The notes: a model not told the origin generated them from the letters alone. A stretch of 47,615 nucleotides of DNA from Christensenellaceae bacterium (GCA_012518615.1 JAAYRU010000025.1:1-47615); one strand, 5' to 3'; shown: positions 8,648-18,164, counted from the stretch's first letter. Translations and numbers: made by a program.

Positions 8648-10255
8648 GTGTCCGAATTTCTGCTTATTTTACTATGGTATAGTCCGGCTGTGGCGCTGCT
8701 TCTTATATCGCCTTTATTTGTAATGTACTATCAGCTTAGCAGCTATCAGTTTAAGGGCTTTATATCTACTATAATCCGCCAGATAAAGCGCATTATAAAA
8801 ACCGGCGTTATTGCATTTATCGCTTCATTCCTTATATGCTATATTTCAGGCTCGCTTGCTGGTTTGGGCGGAGCATGGGAGGTATTAGCGCCTATAATTG
8901 GCATACTAGCTATGGGATACGCTGGCTATAAGATAGGTAAATTCATATATACCGGCAGAGAAGGCAAGAGCAGCCTTAATATAACTGCTAGGGTAAAGCG
9001 ATTCTATGTTGTGTATGCAATAGTGCTATTCCTTATTTTTTATGTGCTTAAAAAAATAGTACCTATTATGGGTTTAAATGCGTTGCCAACGCTTTTTTCT
9101 CCAATTTGGATTATACTGTCTGCAATATTAGTATGGCCTGTTGAAAGGCTTATATACGAGCTATATTTCCAAGATGCAAAGCGCATACTAAAAGAGAGAG
9201 ACGATATACTAGTAATAGGCGTAACTGGAAGCTTCGGTAAGACAAGCGTAAAATTCTTTATGCAGACAGTACTCAGTCAAAAGTACAATGTGCTATGCAC
9301 TAGGGATAGCCGCAACACGCCTATGGGCGTGGCAACCTGCATAAGGGAGGACATTATGCCTTCGCATAATATATTCATAGCGGAGCTTGGCGCAAGGCAT
9401 AGGGGCGATATTAAGGAATTGTGCCGCTTGCTATCGCCTAAAATTGGCGTGCTTACTAGCGTAGGCCCGCAGCACCTTGAAACATTTGGTAGTATAGATG
9501 CTATTAAGCAAACTAAGTATGATTTAATACGCGCCCTTCCATCCGACGGCTTTGCCGTTTTCGGTGAAGACCATGCAATAGTGCACACTCTATATGAGCA
9601 GACTAAAATCCCCAAGGTTATTGCGGGTGATAATGGCGAAGATATTTGGGCAGAAGATCTTGCAGAAGAAGGCACTGAAACATGCTTTACCATATGCTCA
9701 AAGGATGGCAGGCGAATACCTGTAAGGATGCATTTAAGGGGAGCCCATTATGTGAACAATGCGCTTATAGCTGTTGCAGTTGCAATTAAGCTTGGTCTTA
9801 GTGATAGGCAGATAATGTACGGCGTTGAGCTGCTTACCCCTATACGCCATCGCTTTAAAATTGAAACGGGGGAGGATGGCGTACATCGCATAAACAATGG
9901 CTTTAATGCCAACCCCGTAAGTTCTTCACAGACATTGGCGGAGCTTGGCAAGCCAAACTACGAAGGTAGGCGTATAATAATTACTCCCGGTTTTGTAGAA
10001 CTTGGCTTTGAAGAGGAACGCTACAATAAGGAACTTGGTATGCAAATAGCTTCCGTTGCCGATGTAGTACTGCTTATAGGTAAAAAACGCACAGAGCCTA
10101 TAGCCGAAGGCTTAATTAAGGCGGGCTTTCCTTCTGAAGCAATACATGTGTTTGATTCTCTTAAAGAAGCTAATGAATACTATGAAACAATAAAAGCCCG
10201 TGGAGATTATGTGCTCTACGAAAACGACTTGCCGGACCATTATAGCGAGGTGTAG
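8648..10255 (+). CDS. Membrane-anchored MurF-like Mur ligase
   Basis: A 535-residue protein. The first 190 residues or so contain about five hydrophobic helices. They are followed by a Mur ligase ATP-binding domain (P-loop GVTGSFGKTS near residue 192, then TPMGVATCIRED and AELGARHRGDI) and a C-terminal domain with NNGFNANPVSS, the counterpart of the DAYNANP motif of MurF. The usual soluble N-terminal UDP-binding domain of MurF is not visible; the membrane region takes its place. MurF joins D-Ala-D-Ala to the UDP-MurNAc-tripeptide, and the immediately following ddl makes that dipeptide. The exact substrate here is inferred. The GTG start follows AGAGGAGG. Confidence 0.8.
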   Translation: MSEFLLILLWYSPAVALLLISPLFVMYYQLSSYQFKGFISTIIRQIKRIIKTGVIAFIASFLICYISGSLAGLGGAWEVLAPIIGILAMGYAGYKIGKFIYTGREGKSSLNITARVKRFYVVYAIVLFLIFYVLKKIVPIMGLNALPTLFSPIWIILSAILVWPVERLIYELYFQDAKRILKERDDILVIGVTGSFGKTSVKFFMQTVLSQKYNVLCTRDSRNTPMGVATCIREDIMPSHNIFIAELGARHRGDIKELCRLLSPKIGVLTSVGPQHLETFGSIDAIKQTKYDLIRALPSDGFAVFGEDHAIVHTLYEQTKIPKVIAGDNGEDIWAEDLAEEGTETCFTICSKDGRRIPVRMHLRGAHYVNNALIAVAVAIKLGLSDRQIMYGVELLTPIRHRFKIETGEDGVHRINNGFNANPVSSSQTLAELGKPNYEGRRIIITPGFVELGFEEERYNKELGMQIASVADVVLLIGKKRTEPIAEGLIKAGFPSEAIHVFDSLKEANEYYETIKARGDYVLYENDLPDHYSEV

Positions 10256-10256
10256 C

Positions 10257-11462
10257 ATGAAAAAAACACAACTAGGGCTGATTTTCGGCGGCAGATCCTG
10301 CGAGCATGAGGTGTCCGTTATAAGCGCGCTTCAGCTTTCAAGGTTTGTGGATTTAAATAAATATGATTTATACCCTATATATATAAACAAAAGCGGGGAA
10401 TGGTTTTGGGGCGATGGACTGCTTGAGCTTAATAACTTTAGAGAGCCTATTATGTTTTCAAAACCGGGCATATATGAGCGCGTAACGCTTGATATTACAT
10501 CACGGTCTGGCGCATTAACTGTTATGCAAAATGGCAAAGGTCTATTTGGAAAGCCTAAGATAAAGATAATTACAAGGCTTGATTGCGCTGTATTAGTAAT
10601 GCACGGTTTACATGGTGAAGACGGCAGCTTACAGGGCTTTTTGGAGCTTGCGGATATTCCTTACACATCAACAGGCGTTGTGGGCTCGGCAGCTGGTATG
10701 GATAAGATAATAATGAAAAATGTATTTAGGGGCGGGGGAATACCCGTGCTTGATGACACAAGCGTACTCAGGAGCGATTTTAGAAAGAACAAGAAAGCAG
10801 TTGTTTATGAGGTTGAAAAAGCTCTACCGTATCCTGTGTTTGTAAAGCCAGCTAATTTAGGCTCATCAATAGGCATAAGTAGGGCTGATAATAGGGAAGA
10901 GCTAATAAGCGCAATTGAACTAGCGTGTGAATATGATAGAAGAATATTAATTGAAAAAGGTTTAAATGAGCCTGTTGAAGTAAACTGCTCAGTTATGGGT
11001 TTTGATAATGATGTGCGCGCTTCGGTAATAGAAATGCCATCAACTGGCGGAGATATGCTTGGTTTCTTTGAAAAATACCTTAAAGACAGAGGCAGCGAAG
11101 GCATGGCATCTCTAAGCCGCATTATACCTGCGCCCATAGGGGATGAACTAACCAAAAAGGTAAAAGAGCTGTCCATTAAAGTGTTTAAGCTGCTTGATTG
11201 TAAGGGCGTTGTGCGTATAGACTGGATGATAGACCAAGATACCGGTAAGCTTTTTATTACGGAAATAAACACTATACCTGGCTCGCTATCATTTTACCTT
11301 TGGAATAAGACTGAACCTCCTATACGCTATACAAAGCTTATAGATAAACTTGTGTCCTATGCCATAAAGGCGCACGAAGAAAAGCATGAGAACAATTACG
11401 CATATCACTCCGATCTATTCAGCAAGATGAGCCTTACAGGTTCAAAAGGCAGCAAAGCATAA
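10257..11462 (+). CDS. ddl: D-alanine--D-alanine ligase
   Basis: About 401 residues, ATP-grasp fold. The N-terminal GLIFGGRSCEHEVSVIS, the catalytic HGLHGEDGSLQG loop, PVFVKPANLGSSIGISR for ATP binding, and the Mg-binding FITEINTIPGS near the end are all visible. It makes the D-Ala-D-Ala dipeptide for peptidoglycan precursors. The start ATG at 10257 is chosen over an upstream ATG inside the MurF-like gene because the protein then begins in the family-typical way (MKKTQLG). About 45 C-terminal residues beyond the metal-binding motif look poorly conserved. It lies one base after the MurF-like stop. Confidence 0.95.
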   Translation: MKKTQLGLIFGGRSCEHEVSVISALQLSRFVDLNKYDLYPIYINKSGEWFWGDGLLELNNFREPIMFSKPGIYERVTLDITSRSGALTVMQNGKGLFGKPKIKIITRLDCAVLVMHGLHGEDGSLQGFLELADIPYTSTGVVGSAAGMDKIIMKNVFRGGGIPVLDDTSVLRSDFRKNKKAVVYEVEKALPYPVFVKPANLGSSIGISRADNREELISAIELACEYDRRILIEKGLNEPVEVNCSVMGFDNDVRASVIEMPSTGGDMLGFFEKYLKDRGSEGMASLSRIIPAPIGDELTKKVKELSIKVFKLLDCKGVVRIDWMIDQDTGKLFITEINTIPGSLSFYLWNKTEPPIRYTKLIDKLVSYAIKAHEEKHENNYAYHSDLFSKMSLTGSKGSKA

Positions 11463-11494
11463 ATTATTACACATATGTGCCTATAGTGCCGAGA

Positions 11495-11523
11495 TTGCGG
11501 TTAGAATAAAAATATAGTATCAT
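11495..11523 (+). promoter_or_regulatory. Promoter of the phoH-yqfF-ybeY-era operon
   Basis: TTGCGG (11495-11500), 17 bp, TATCAT (11518-11523), in the 87-base gap between ddl and phoH. A near-perfect inverted repeat flanks it: AATTATTACACA at 11462-11473 and TGTGTAATTATT at 11528-11539. Whether that repeat is an operator is unknown. Confidence 0.5.
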
Positions 11524-11549
11524 TGGCTGTGTAATTATTAAAAGAGGAG

Positions 11550-12518
11550 ATGTTGCCGCTTTTGAATTTAACCTTAGACTCTATGGATCAATGCCAAGCG
11601 TTGTTCGGCTATAATGACAGGAATATCCGTATAATTGAGGAGGAGCTTTCGGTTCGCATACATCTGCGTGATAATGCGCTTCATATAACCGGAGATGAGC
11701 TAAACTGTAATGCAGCAAGCGAAGTTATATACCAACTGCTTGAACTGCACGATAGCGGAGAGACTATAGATACCTCCTCAGTACAGTATTATATAGACAT
11801 GGCTTTCAGTGGCGATATGCCAAGCGCTAGAGCACTGATGAACGATGTTGTCGCCTATACTTATAGGGGGAAAAAGATAGTAAACAAAACGCAGGGGCAG
11901 AGGGATTACACAAACTCTATTCGCAATAATGAGCTTACCCTTGCAATAGGTCCTGCAGGTACTGGTAAAACCTATTTGGCTGTTGCACTTGCGGTTGTTG
12001 CCATGAAAGCTAAGGCGGTTGAACGGTTAGTACTTACCCGCCCTGCCGTTGAAGCAGGGGAAAAGCTTGGTTTTCTGCCCGGGGATATGTCTCAAAAGGT
12101 AGACCCTTATTTAAGACCCCTTTATGATGCTCTTTATGATATGCTTGGTGCAGATGGCTATATGCGCTATACCGAAAGGGGCATGATAGAAGTAGCTCCC
12201 CTTGCATTTATGAGAGGCAGAACGCTAAGCGACGCTTTTATTATATTAGATGAGGCCCAGAACACTACGCCCGAGCAGATGAAGATGTTTCTAACGCGCA
12301 TAGGTAAAAACGCCAAATGCGTCGTAACGGGGGACTTAACCCAGATAGATTTACCCCAAGGACGAAAGAGCGGTTTAAGCGATGCGGTGGATGTACTAAC
12401 TGGAATTGAAGGTATAGGAATAGTGAACTTAACACGCCATGATGTGGTAAGAAATGATTTGGTTCAAAGGATAGTACAGGCGTACGAAAATAGGAGTAAG
12501 GATACGGCACATGAATAA
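11550..12518 (+). CDS. phoH: PhoH-family ATPase
   Basis: A 322-residue PhoH-like (PhoH/YbeZ) protein. It has Walker A GPAGTGKTYLA (near residue 133) and Walker B AFIILDEAQN (near residue 230), with the family-typical RPAVEAGEKLGFLPGD between them. It is a probable RNA-associated ATPase that often functions with YbeY, which is encoded two genes downstream. The start is uncertain: AGAGGAG abuts the ATG at 11550, so TTG at 11553 or 11562 may be used instead. It overlaps the next gene by eight bases. Confidence 0.93.
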   Translation: MLPLLNLTLDSMDQCQALFGYNDRNIRIIEEELSVRIHLRDNALHITGDELNCNAASEVIYQLLELHDSGETIDTSSVQYYIDMAFSGDMPSARALMNDVVAYTYRGKKIVNKTQGQRDYTNSIRNNELTLAIGPAGTGKTYLAVALAVVAMKAKAVERLVLTRPAVEAGEKLGFLPGDMSQKVDPYLRPLYDALYDMLGADGYMRYTERGMIEVAPLAFMRGRTLSDAFIILDEAQNTTPEQMKMFLTRIGKNAKCVVTGDLTQIDLPQGRKSGLSDAVDVLTGIEGIGIVNLTRHDVVRNDLVQRIVQAYENRSKDTAHE

Positions 12519-14718
12519 CAAGCAAGAAAATAGAATAGCGCTGCTAAAAAGCTTTCTTAAATCCGACACTCTTAAGCGAATAGTGGTTAATATTTTGGGT
12601 ATAATTATTATTTTGCTAATGGTTTTGGCTGCCGTAACGCCAATAAGGTATAACCTAAGGGTTGGCATGGTACCAACGCACACAATTTCAGCAAGTAAAG
12701 ATGTAATTGATGAAATAAGTACCGAAAAAAACAGAAAAATCGCAGCTGAAAGTGTTGCGCCTACATATAAACTACAGGATGGCGTAACAGAAAAGGTGCT
12801 AAATAAGCTGGAATTAATTAAAAATGAACTTTTTGCAGTAATTCAGTACGCTAAAACACTTGAGGATTATTCGTTCGACAGGCGCTACACAAAAGAAGAG
12901 CTTGATTATGCGGCAGATATGCTGTCGGAAATAACTTTACGCTCCTTTCAGCTTCAATCCCTTATGAACACGAGCGAGGAAGATTTTAACACGCTGTTTA
13001 GCTCACTAAAGGACACAATAGCTAATACCATGCAGGGTAGCGTAAGCGAAGGGCAGGAAAATAGCGCGATAAACAGTATTGTAAGCATTATAGGTTACAG
13101 CACAGAAATAAATGTGCTTCAAAATGTAGCAATGCCTGTGCTAAGGGAAGTTATTATGCCTAATATGGTTATAGATATAGAAGCTACAGAGTTTGCGCGC
13201 CAAGCTGCGAGAGACGCTGTTGACCCTGTAGTCTATAAGCAAGGGCAGAATATAGTGGTTCGAGGAGAGGGCAGGATAAAGGAAAACCAAATAAAGATGC
13301 TGGATAGCTTAGGTCTCCTCGATACTGATACTACTGATTACAAAACCTATGTAGGCGCAACTATAATAGTGCTTTTATCGCTTCTGGGTTTAATGCTATG
13401 CCTTAATAGCTTAGATAAAAATGTATTCCTTAACACAAAGAGGCTTATATTAATATATTTGGTGCTGTCTATAGGTCTGCTATTTAGCATATTAGCAAAA
13501 ATTATAGGCTATATATACGCAGCGCCCTTGTTATTTGTTTCTATAATACTTTCAGCTTCCATAGGCTATAAACCTGCTCTGCTTGCAAGCGCGGTATTTT
13601 CAGCTATCGCTTCATTTATGCTTGCTATAGGCGGACATAATACTGCTGCTGATGCCTGCTTTATGCTAATATCGGGGATATCATCAGGTTCAATTTCAGC
13701 GCTTATGCTTAAGGATAATTCTAGGCGCACCCATGTGCTTATGGCGGGCTTTGTGGGTTCTGCAATAAGCGCTTTAACCTTAATTGCTGCTGGTCTGATG
13801 GTAAGCAACGATACCAGCCTAATATTTTCAAATGCCGCATGGTCTTCTATGGGTGGAATAATTTCAACCCTGCTCAGCATAGGTATACAGCCGATGCTTG
13901 AAACACTATTTAATCTTCCCACGCAAAGCAGGCTTATAGACCTTTGCAACCCCAAACAGCCCTTGATGAATAGGCTATTAACCGAAGCGCCGGGCACATA
14001 CCACCACAGTCTTATAATTGCTAATTTAGCAGAAGCCTGTGCTGAAAGGGTAGGCGCAAATCCCTACCTTGCAAGGGCAGGTGGATATTATCACGATATT
14101 GGCAAGCTTAAGCGCCCTAAGTATTTTAAGGAAAATCAAATAAATCAGGAGAATATACTAAACGAAAATGAGCCCCAGGTTGCAGCGGCGATAATTACAG
14201 CACATATAAGGGACGGGCTTGTATATGCAAAACAGCACCGTCTGCCTGTGGAGCTTCAGAACATTATATCCGAGCACCACGGTAATTCTCTGGTAATGTA
14301 TTTCTACTCTAAAGCGGTTCTTCAAGAAGGCAAAGAAAATGTCAATGAGGATGATTATCGTTATGACAGCGTGCCGCCAAGAAGCGTAGAGGGTGCCATA
14401 GTAATGCTGTGTGACACTATAGAAGCTGCGGTTCGCTCTCTCAAACATCCCAGCATGGAAGAGATAGTGGAGTTTATTATTAAACTTATTCAGCAGAAAA
14501 TTGATGATGGACAACTACGCAATGCTCCTCTTACAATAGATGATTTGCACGGCGTCGCTGAAAGCTGCGCGAAAGTGCTATACGGTGTATTCCATGAGCG
14601 GGTTGAATATCCCAGCAGAAATAAACATTCTAAGTTGCAGGAAAAATTGCCTTCTAAAAAGAAAGAGATAGATGAGAATGGAAGCAGCGAAAGCAATATC
14701 CAAGGTGATGCTGAATAA
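12511..14718 (+). CDS. YqfF/PgpH-type membrane HD phosphohydrolase
   Basis: A 735-residue protein of the 7TMR-HDED family. An N-terminal membrane helix (about residues 25-45) is followed by a large extracytoplasmic domain, a block of seven membrane helices (about residues 280-460), and a cytoplasmic HD domain. The metal-binding residues are in YHHSLIIANLAE, YYHDIGKLKRP, TAHIRDG and SEHHG. Characterised relatives (PgpH) hydrolyse cyclic di-AMP. Length and order of domains are normal. It overlaps the end of phoH and the start of ybeY-cdd (TAATG), so translation of the three is probably coupled. Confidence 0.93.
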   Translation: MNNKQENRIALLKSFLKSDTLKRIVVNILGIIIILLMVLAAVTPIRYNLRVGMVPTHTISASKDVIDEISTEKNRKIAAESVAPTYKLQDGVTEKVLNKLELIKNELFAVIQYAKTLEDYSFDRRYTKEELDYAADMLSEITLRSFQLQSLMNTSEEDFNTLFSSLKDTIANTMQGSVSEGQENSAINSIVSIIGYSTEINVLQNVAMPVLREVIMPNMVIDIEATEFARQAARDAVDPVVYKQGQNIVVRGEGRIKENQIKMLDSLGLLDTDTTDYKTYVGATIIVLLSLLGLMLCLNSLDKNVFLNTKRLILIYLVLSIGLLFSILAKIIGYIYAAPLLFVSIILSASIGYKPALLASAVFSAIASFMLAIGGHNTAADACFMLISGISSGSISALMLKDNSRRTHVLMAGFVGSAISALTLIAAGLMVSNDTSLIFSNAAWSSMGGIISTLLSIGIQPMLETLFNLPTQSRLIDLCNPKQPLMNRLLTEAPGTYHHSLIIANLAEACAERVGANPYLARAGGYYHDIGKLKRPKYFKENQINQENILNENEPQVAAAIITAHIRDGLVYAKQHRLPVELQNIISEHHGNSLVMYFYSKAVLQEGKENVNEDDYRYDSVPPRSVEGAIVMLCDTIEAAVRSLKHPSMEEIVEFIIKLIQQKIDDGQLRNAPLTIDDLHGVAESCAKVLYGVFHERVEYPSRNKHSKLQEKLPSKKKEIDENGSSESNIQGDAE

Positions 14719-15632
14719 TGGGATATAACTTAGCTTTAATCATAGAAGACGAAGAAAAACTTCTAAGTGGGGATTTTAAAGCTACATTTCAGCTCTGCGC
14801 TGATAGTTGTGCCAAGCTTGTAAACTTGCCGGAAAATTGTTTTGCCAGTATTTATATAGTAAACGATGCTGCTATTAAAAACCTAAATAGAGAGCATAGG
14901 AGCATAGACGAGGCTACAGATGTGCTGAGTTTCCCCAGCCTAGAGCTTACAGAGGCGGATTTTTTAAAATTAAATAAAGAACAGAAAGCAAAAGAGTGGG
15001 ATATACAGCAAAATGCGTACTTTTTAGGAGATATTATTGTATCCTTTGAAACGGCACAACACCAAGCAAAGCGCTTTGGGCATAACCTAGAAAGGGAGCT
15101 TTGTTATTTGCTTGTACACGGTATTTTCCACCTGTTAGGTTTTGACCATATTGAAAAGAGAGATAAAGAAATCATGAGAAAAAATGAAGAGCTTGCATTA
15201 AATGAGGTTATGTTTAAGGAAAATGAAAAAGCTATGATTCAAAAGGCTTGGGATATGCTTGAATTTTCATATGTGCCGTATTCAAATTATAGGGTATGCG
15301 CTTGCATATTAACCAAGTCAGGGAAGATGTATACAGGCAACAATATAGAGAACGCTTCATATGGTCTTACAATATGCGCGGAGAGAACGGCAGTATTCAA
15401 GGCAGTAAGCAGCGGAGATAGGGATATTATTGCCATAGCAATAGTTTCTGATGGCATTGCGCCTTGGCCCTGCGGCGCTTGCAGGCAGGTATTACTTGAA
15501 TTTGCAGAAGATATGCATGTAGTTATTGCATGGGGTAAGGACAAGGGCAATAGAGAATACTCAACGCTTAAAGAGCTGCTGCCTAAAAGCTTTTCACCTT
15601 TGCTTAATGTAGAAAAAAGATTTATGGAATGA
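14718..15632 (+). CDS. ybeY: Fused endoribonuclease YbeY - cytidine deaminase
   Basis: A 304-residue two-domain protein. Residues 1 to about 163 are YbeY, with the zinc-binding HGIFHLLGFDH (H134, H138, H144), a single-strand endoribonuclease in 16S rRNA maturation and ribosome quality control. Residues about 172-304 are a cytidine deaminase, with the ligand and proton shuttle in CAERTA (C220, E222) and PCGACRQ (C252, C255). In many Bacillota the order is ybeY, dgkA, cdd, era as separate genes; here dgkA is missing and the flanking genes are one reading frame. No stop or frameshift separates the parts. An internal ATG after AAGGA near residue 172 might also yield free deaminase. This fits the position between yqfF and era. 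Confidence 0.9.
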   Translation: MGYNLALIIEDEEKLLSGDFKATFQLCADSCAKLVNLPENCFASIYIVNDAAIKNLNREHRSIDEATDVLSFPSLELTEADFLKLNKEQKAKEWDIQQNAYFLGDIIVSFETAQHQAKRFGHNLERELCYLLVHGIFHLLGFDHIEKRDKEIMRKNEELALNEVMFKENEKAMIQKAWDMLEFSYVPYSNYRVCACILTKSGKMYTGNNIENASYGLTICAERTAVFKAVSSGDRDIIAIAIVSDGIAPWPCGACRQVLLEFAEDMHVVIAWGKDKGNREYSTLKELLPKSFSPLLNVEKRFME

Positions 15633-15641
15633 GAAATAAAT

Positions 15642-16535
15642 ATGCAGGATAAATTTAAGTCAGGTTTTGTTGCGCTTATAGGAAGACCCAATGTAGGAAA
15701 ATCCACCCTACTAAATGCTATGGTGGGGGAGAAGGTGGCAATAGTATCTCCAAAGCCGCAGACTACAAGAAGCCGCCTCATGGGCGTTGTTAAGCTTGAA
15801 AATGCACAGATAGTATTTCTAGATACGCCCGGCATACATAAGGCTAAAAACAAGCTTGGCGAATATATGATGCAGTCTGTAGAAGCAGCGCTTAGCGGGA
15901 TAGACGCCCTATGTATTATGCTGGATGTTACAGATGTTAGGCAGCAGGACCATACAATAGTTAAGCAGTATACGGGGCTTTCAGTTCCGGTATACCTTCT
16001 GCTAAATAAAATAGATAGATTAATTCCTCAGGAAATACTGCCTATAATAGATGAGTTTTCCGGTTATAATTTTAAAGCTATACTCCCAATAAGCGCAATT
16101 AAAAATGACGGTGTAGCTGAGCTACTGTCCATACTTGAAGAGGCTATGCCCCAAGGCCCTAAATACTTCCCCGATGATATGATGACAGACCAACCTGAAA
16201 GGATAATTATAGCCGAACTTATACGAGAAAAGGCTTTATTATACCTTCAGGAGGAAGTGCCTCACGGGGTGGGCATAGAGATACTTAAAATAGAACAATT
16301 AAGCGATTCTCTAAGCGAAATACATGCTACAATATACTGTGAAAAGGATTCGCATAAGCGGATTATAATAGGCAAGCAGGGCAGCATGATAAAGAAAATC
16401 GGCAGCGGTGCGAGGCGTGAAATTGAAACCCTGCTGGGTCATCAAGTGCATTTAGACCTTTGGGTTAAGGTACGCCCCAATTGGCGCAACTCTCAAGCAG
16501 ATCTTCGCACGCTTGGATATACTGAGGGTAACTAA
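15642..16535 (+). CDS. era: GTPase Era
   Basis: A 297-residue Era. It has G1 GRPNVGKST, G3 DTPGIHK, G4 NKID and a C-terminal KH domain with the VEIL-like region (HGVGIEILKIEQ) and IIGKQGSMIKKIG, the RNA-binding GxxG loop. It binds the 3' end of 16S rRNA during 30S assembly, a process linked to YbeY encoded directly upstream. Length is normal. It follows ybeY-cdd by nine bases and its stop abuts the start of apbE. Confidence 0.97.
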   Translation: MQDKFKSGFVALIGRPNVGKSTLLNAMVGEKVAIVSPKPQTTRSRLMGVVKLENAQIVFLDTPGIHKAKNKLGEYMMQSVEAALSGIDALCIMLDVTDVRQQDHTIVKQYTGLSVPVYLLLNKIDRLIPQEILPIIDEFSGYNFKAILPISAIKNDGVAELLSILEEAMPQGPKYFPDDMMTDQPERIIIAELIREKALLYLQEEVPHGVGIEILKIEQLSDSLSEIHATIYCEKDSHKRIIIGKQGSMIKKIGSGARREIETLLGHQVHLDLWVKVRPNWRNSQADLRTLGYTEGN

Positions 16536-17585
16536 ATGAAAAGGCGTTTGTTGTCATTATTAATAGTGCTTTTTATGGTTTTTCCAAGTATTCAAGCGAC
16601 AGAGTACAAAAAATACAGCCATGTTTTCTTTGGCACTTTTGATACTGTTATTACAATAATAGGTTATGCTGAGGATAAAGAAACATTTGATAGCGTAGCT
16701 AAACTAGCTGAGGAAAAGTTTAATATATACCATAAACTTTTTGACTGCTATAATGAGTATGATGGTATTACAAATATATACACGGTTAACGAAAAGGCCT
16801 ATCAATCGCCTGTAGTAGTACCAAAAGAGCTGTTTGATTTAATTAAACTGTGTAAAGAAGAGCAATCTAAGCTTAATAATACTTTAAACATAGCTATGGG
16901 GAGTGTGCTTTCCCTATGGCATGACGCGAGAGATTATTCAACCGCAAATCCCGATAAAGCCTATTTGCCTGATATGGATAAGCTTATTGAAGCCTCTAAA
17001 CATACGAATATTGACGATGTTATACTAGATGATAAAAATAGTAGCATATTCATTAAAGACTCAGAGCTTAAAATAAACCTAGGCGCTGTTGCTAAAGGAT
17101 ATGCCACTGAGCTTGTTGCGCAAGAGATGTTAAATAGCAGTATGCCATCGTTTATAATAAATGCTGGTGGTAATGTAAGGACAGGCAATACTCCGCTTGA
17201 CGGCAGGGAAAACTGGGGCGTGGGGGTGCAAGACCCATTTGACCCTTCAGGCGTATTTGAAACAATATTTTTGCACGATTTATCCGTCGTAACTAGCGGA
17301 GATTATCAGCGCTATTATGAAGTTGATGGAAAATTATACAACCATATAATATCTCAAGAAACGCTTTATCCGGCGGATTTTATGCATTCTGTAACAATAG
17401 TTACAGAGGATTCCGGTTTAGCCGATATGCTGTCTACCGTGCTTTTCCTTATGCCCTATGAAGATGGAAAAGAATTTCTTAAAAACTATCCAAATGTAGG
17501 TGCTGTATGGTATCTTATGGATGGGAGTATAATAGCCACAGATAATATAAAAAATATGCTTGGCTCAAAGCTTAAAGAAAATTAG
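16536..17585 (+). CDS. apbE: FAD:protein FMN transferase (ApbE)
   Basis: A 349-residue ApbE-family protein with an N-terminal signal peptide (about residues 1-21, ending SIQA) and no lipobox cysteine. Typical segments are INLGAVAKGYATE, INAGGNVRTGN and the later SGDYQRYYEVDGKLYNHI. The family attaches FMN covalently to threonine in proteins such as Rnf and Nqr subunits or extracellular flavoproteins, on the outer side of the membrane. No flavinylation target is encoded nearby. The ATG follows directly on the era stop, so it is probably translated by coupling. Confidence 0.9.
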   Translation: MKRRLLSLLIVLFMVFPSIQATEYKKYSHVFFGTFDTVITIIGYAEDKETFDSVAKLAEEKFNIYHKLFDCYNEYDGITNIYTVNEKAYQSPVVVPKELFDLIKLCKEEQSKLNNTLNIAMGSVLSLWHDARDYSTANPDKAYLPDMDKLIEASKHTNIDDVILDDKNSSIFIKDSELKINLGAVAKGYATELVAQEMLNSSMPSFIINAGGNVRTGNTPLDGRENWGVGVQDPFDPSGVFETIFLHDLSVVTSGDYQRYYEVDGKLYNHIISQETLYPADFMHSVTIVTEDSGLADMLSTVLFLMPYEDGKEFLKNYPNVGAVWYLMDGSIIATDNIKNMLGSKLKEN

Positions 17586-17636
17586 TTTCTAGTATACATA
17601 TATTAATTTGCTGTTTGTATTAATGATACATGTTTC

Positions 17637-17665
17637 TTGCCAATAGCTCTATTTATGGCTATAAT
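17637..17665 (+). promoter_or_regulatory. nrdR promoter
   Basis: TTGCCA (17637-17642), 17 bp, TATAAT (17660-17665), about 20 bases before the nrdR start. I saw no clear NrdR box here, so autoregulation is not evident. Confidence 0.6.
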
Positions 17666-17686
17666 AAAGAAAAAGGGGTGCAGATT

Positions 17687-18157
17687 ATGAAATGTCCATA
17701 TTGCGCAGGAGAAGATAGTCGGGTGGTGGATTCACGCCCTACTGAAGATAGAACCAGCATACGCAGAAGGCGCGAATGTACAAGCTGTGCAAGACGTTTT
17801 ACAACATATGAAAAGCTTGAGAATGTACCCCTTCTTGTTATTAAAAAGGACCAGACTAGGGAGCTTTTTTCGCCTGAAAAAATACGCAATGGCATCATTC
17901 AAGCCTGCCATAAAAGACCTGTAACTGCAAAGCAGATAGATAGCATAGTATCTGGCGTTGAGCAGATGGCTTATAACAGCATGAAGCAGGAACTTACAAC
18001 TAGGCAGATAGGCGAGATGGTTATGGAGGAGCTTAGAAAACTTGACGAGGTAGCCTATGTGCGCTTTGCATCGGTATATCGCCAATTTACAGATATACCA
18101 AGCTTTATGAATGAACTGCGCCAGATGATGTTAGATAAAAAAAGCGAAAGCAAATAA
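17687..18157 (+). CDS. nrdR: Transcriptional repressor NrdR
   Basis: About 156 residues. A zinc ribbon at the N-terminus (CPYCAGEDSRVVDSR, then RRRECTSCARRFTTYE) is followed by an ATP-cone domain (VIKKDQTRELFSPEKIRNGI). NrdR senses ATP/dATP and represses ribonucleotide reductase genes. The ATG at 17687 is chosen because the protein then starts at the conserved MKCPYC and AAGGGG lies upstream. Its likely target in this window is nrdDG at 43092, which carries two NrdR-like boxes. Confidence 0.97.
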   Translation: MKCPYCAGEDSRVVDSRPTEDRTSIRRRRECTSCARRFTTYEKLENVPLLVIKKDQTRELFSPEKIRNGIIQACHKRPVTAKQIDSIVSGVEQMAYNSMKQELTTRQIGEMVMEELRKLDEVAYVRFASVYRQFTDIPSFMNELRQMMLDKKSESK

Positions 18158-18164
18158 TAATTTT

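Noticed and set aside
11462-11539. Inverted repeat TTACAC/GTGTAA around the phoH promoter as a shared operator with the cpgS leader
   Set aside because: The two share only about 11 A+T-rich bases and differ in arm spacing (66 against 45); chance is a sufficient explanation.
17582-17636. NrdR box upstream of nrdR (TATACATATATTAA)
   Set aside because: Too far from the ACACTATATATTGT consensus and without a second box.
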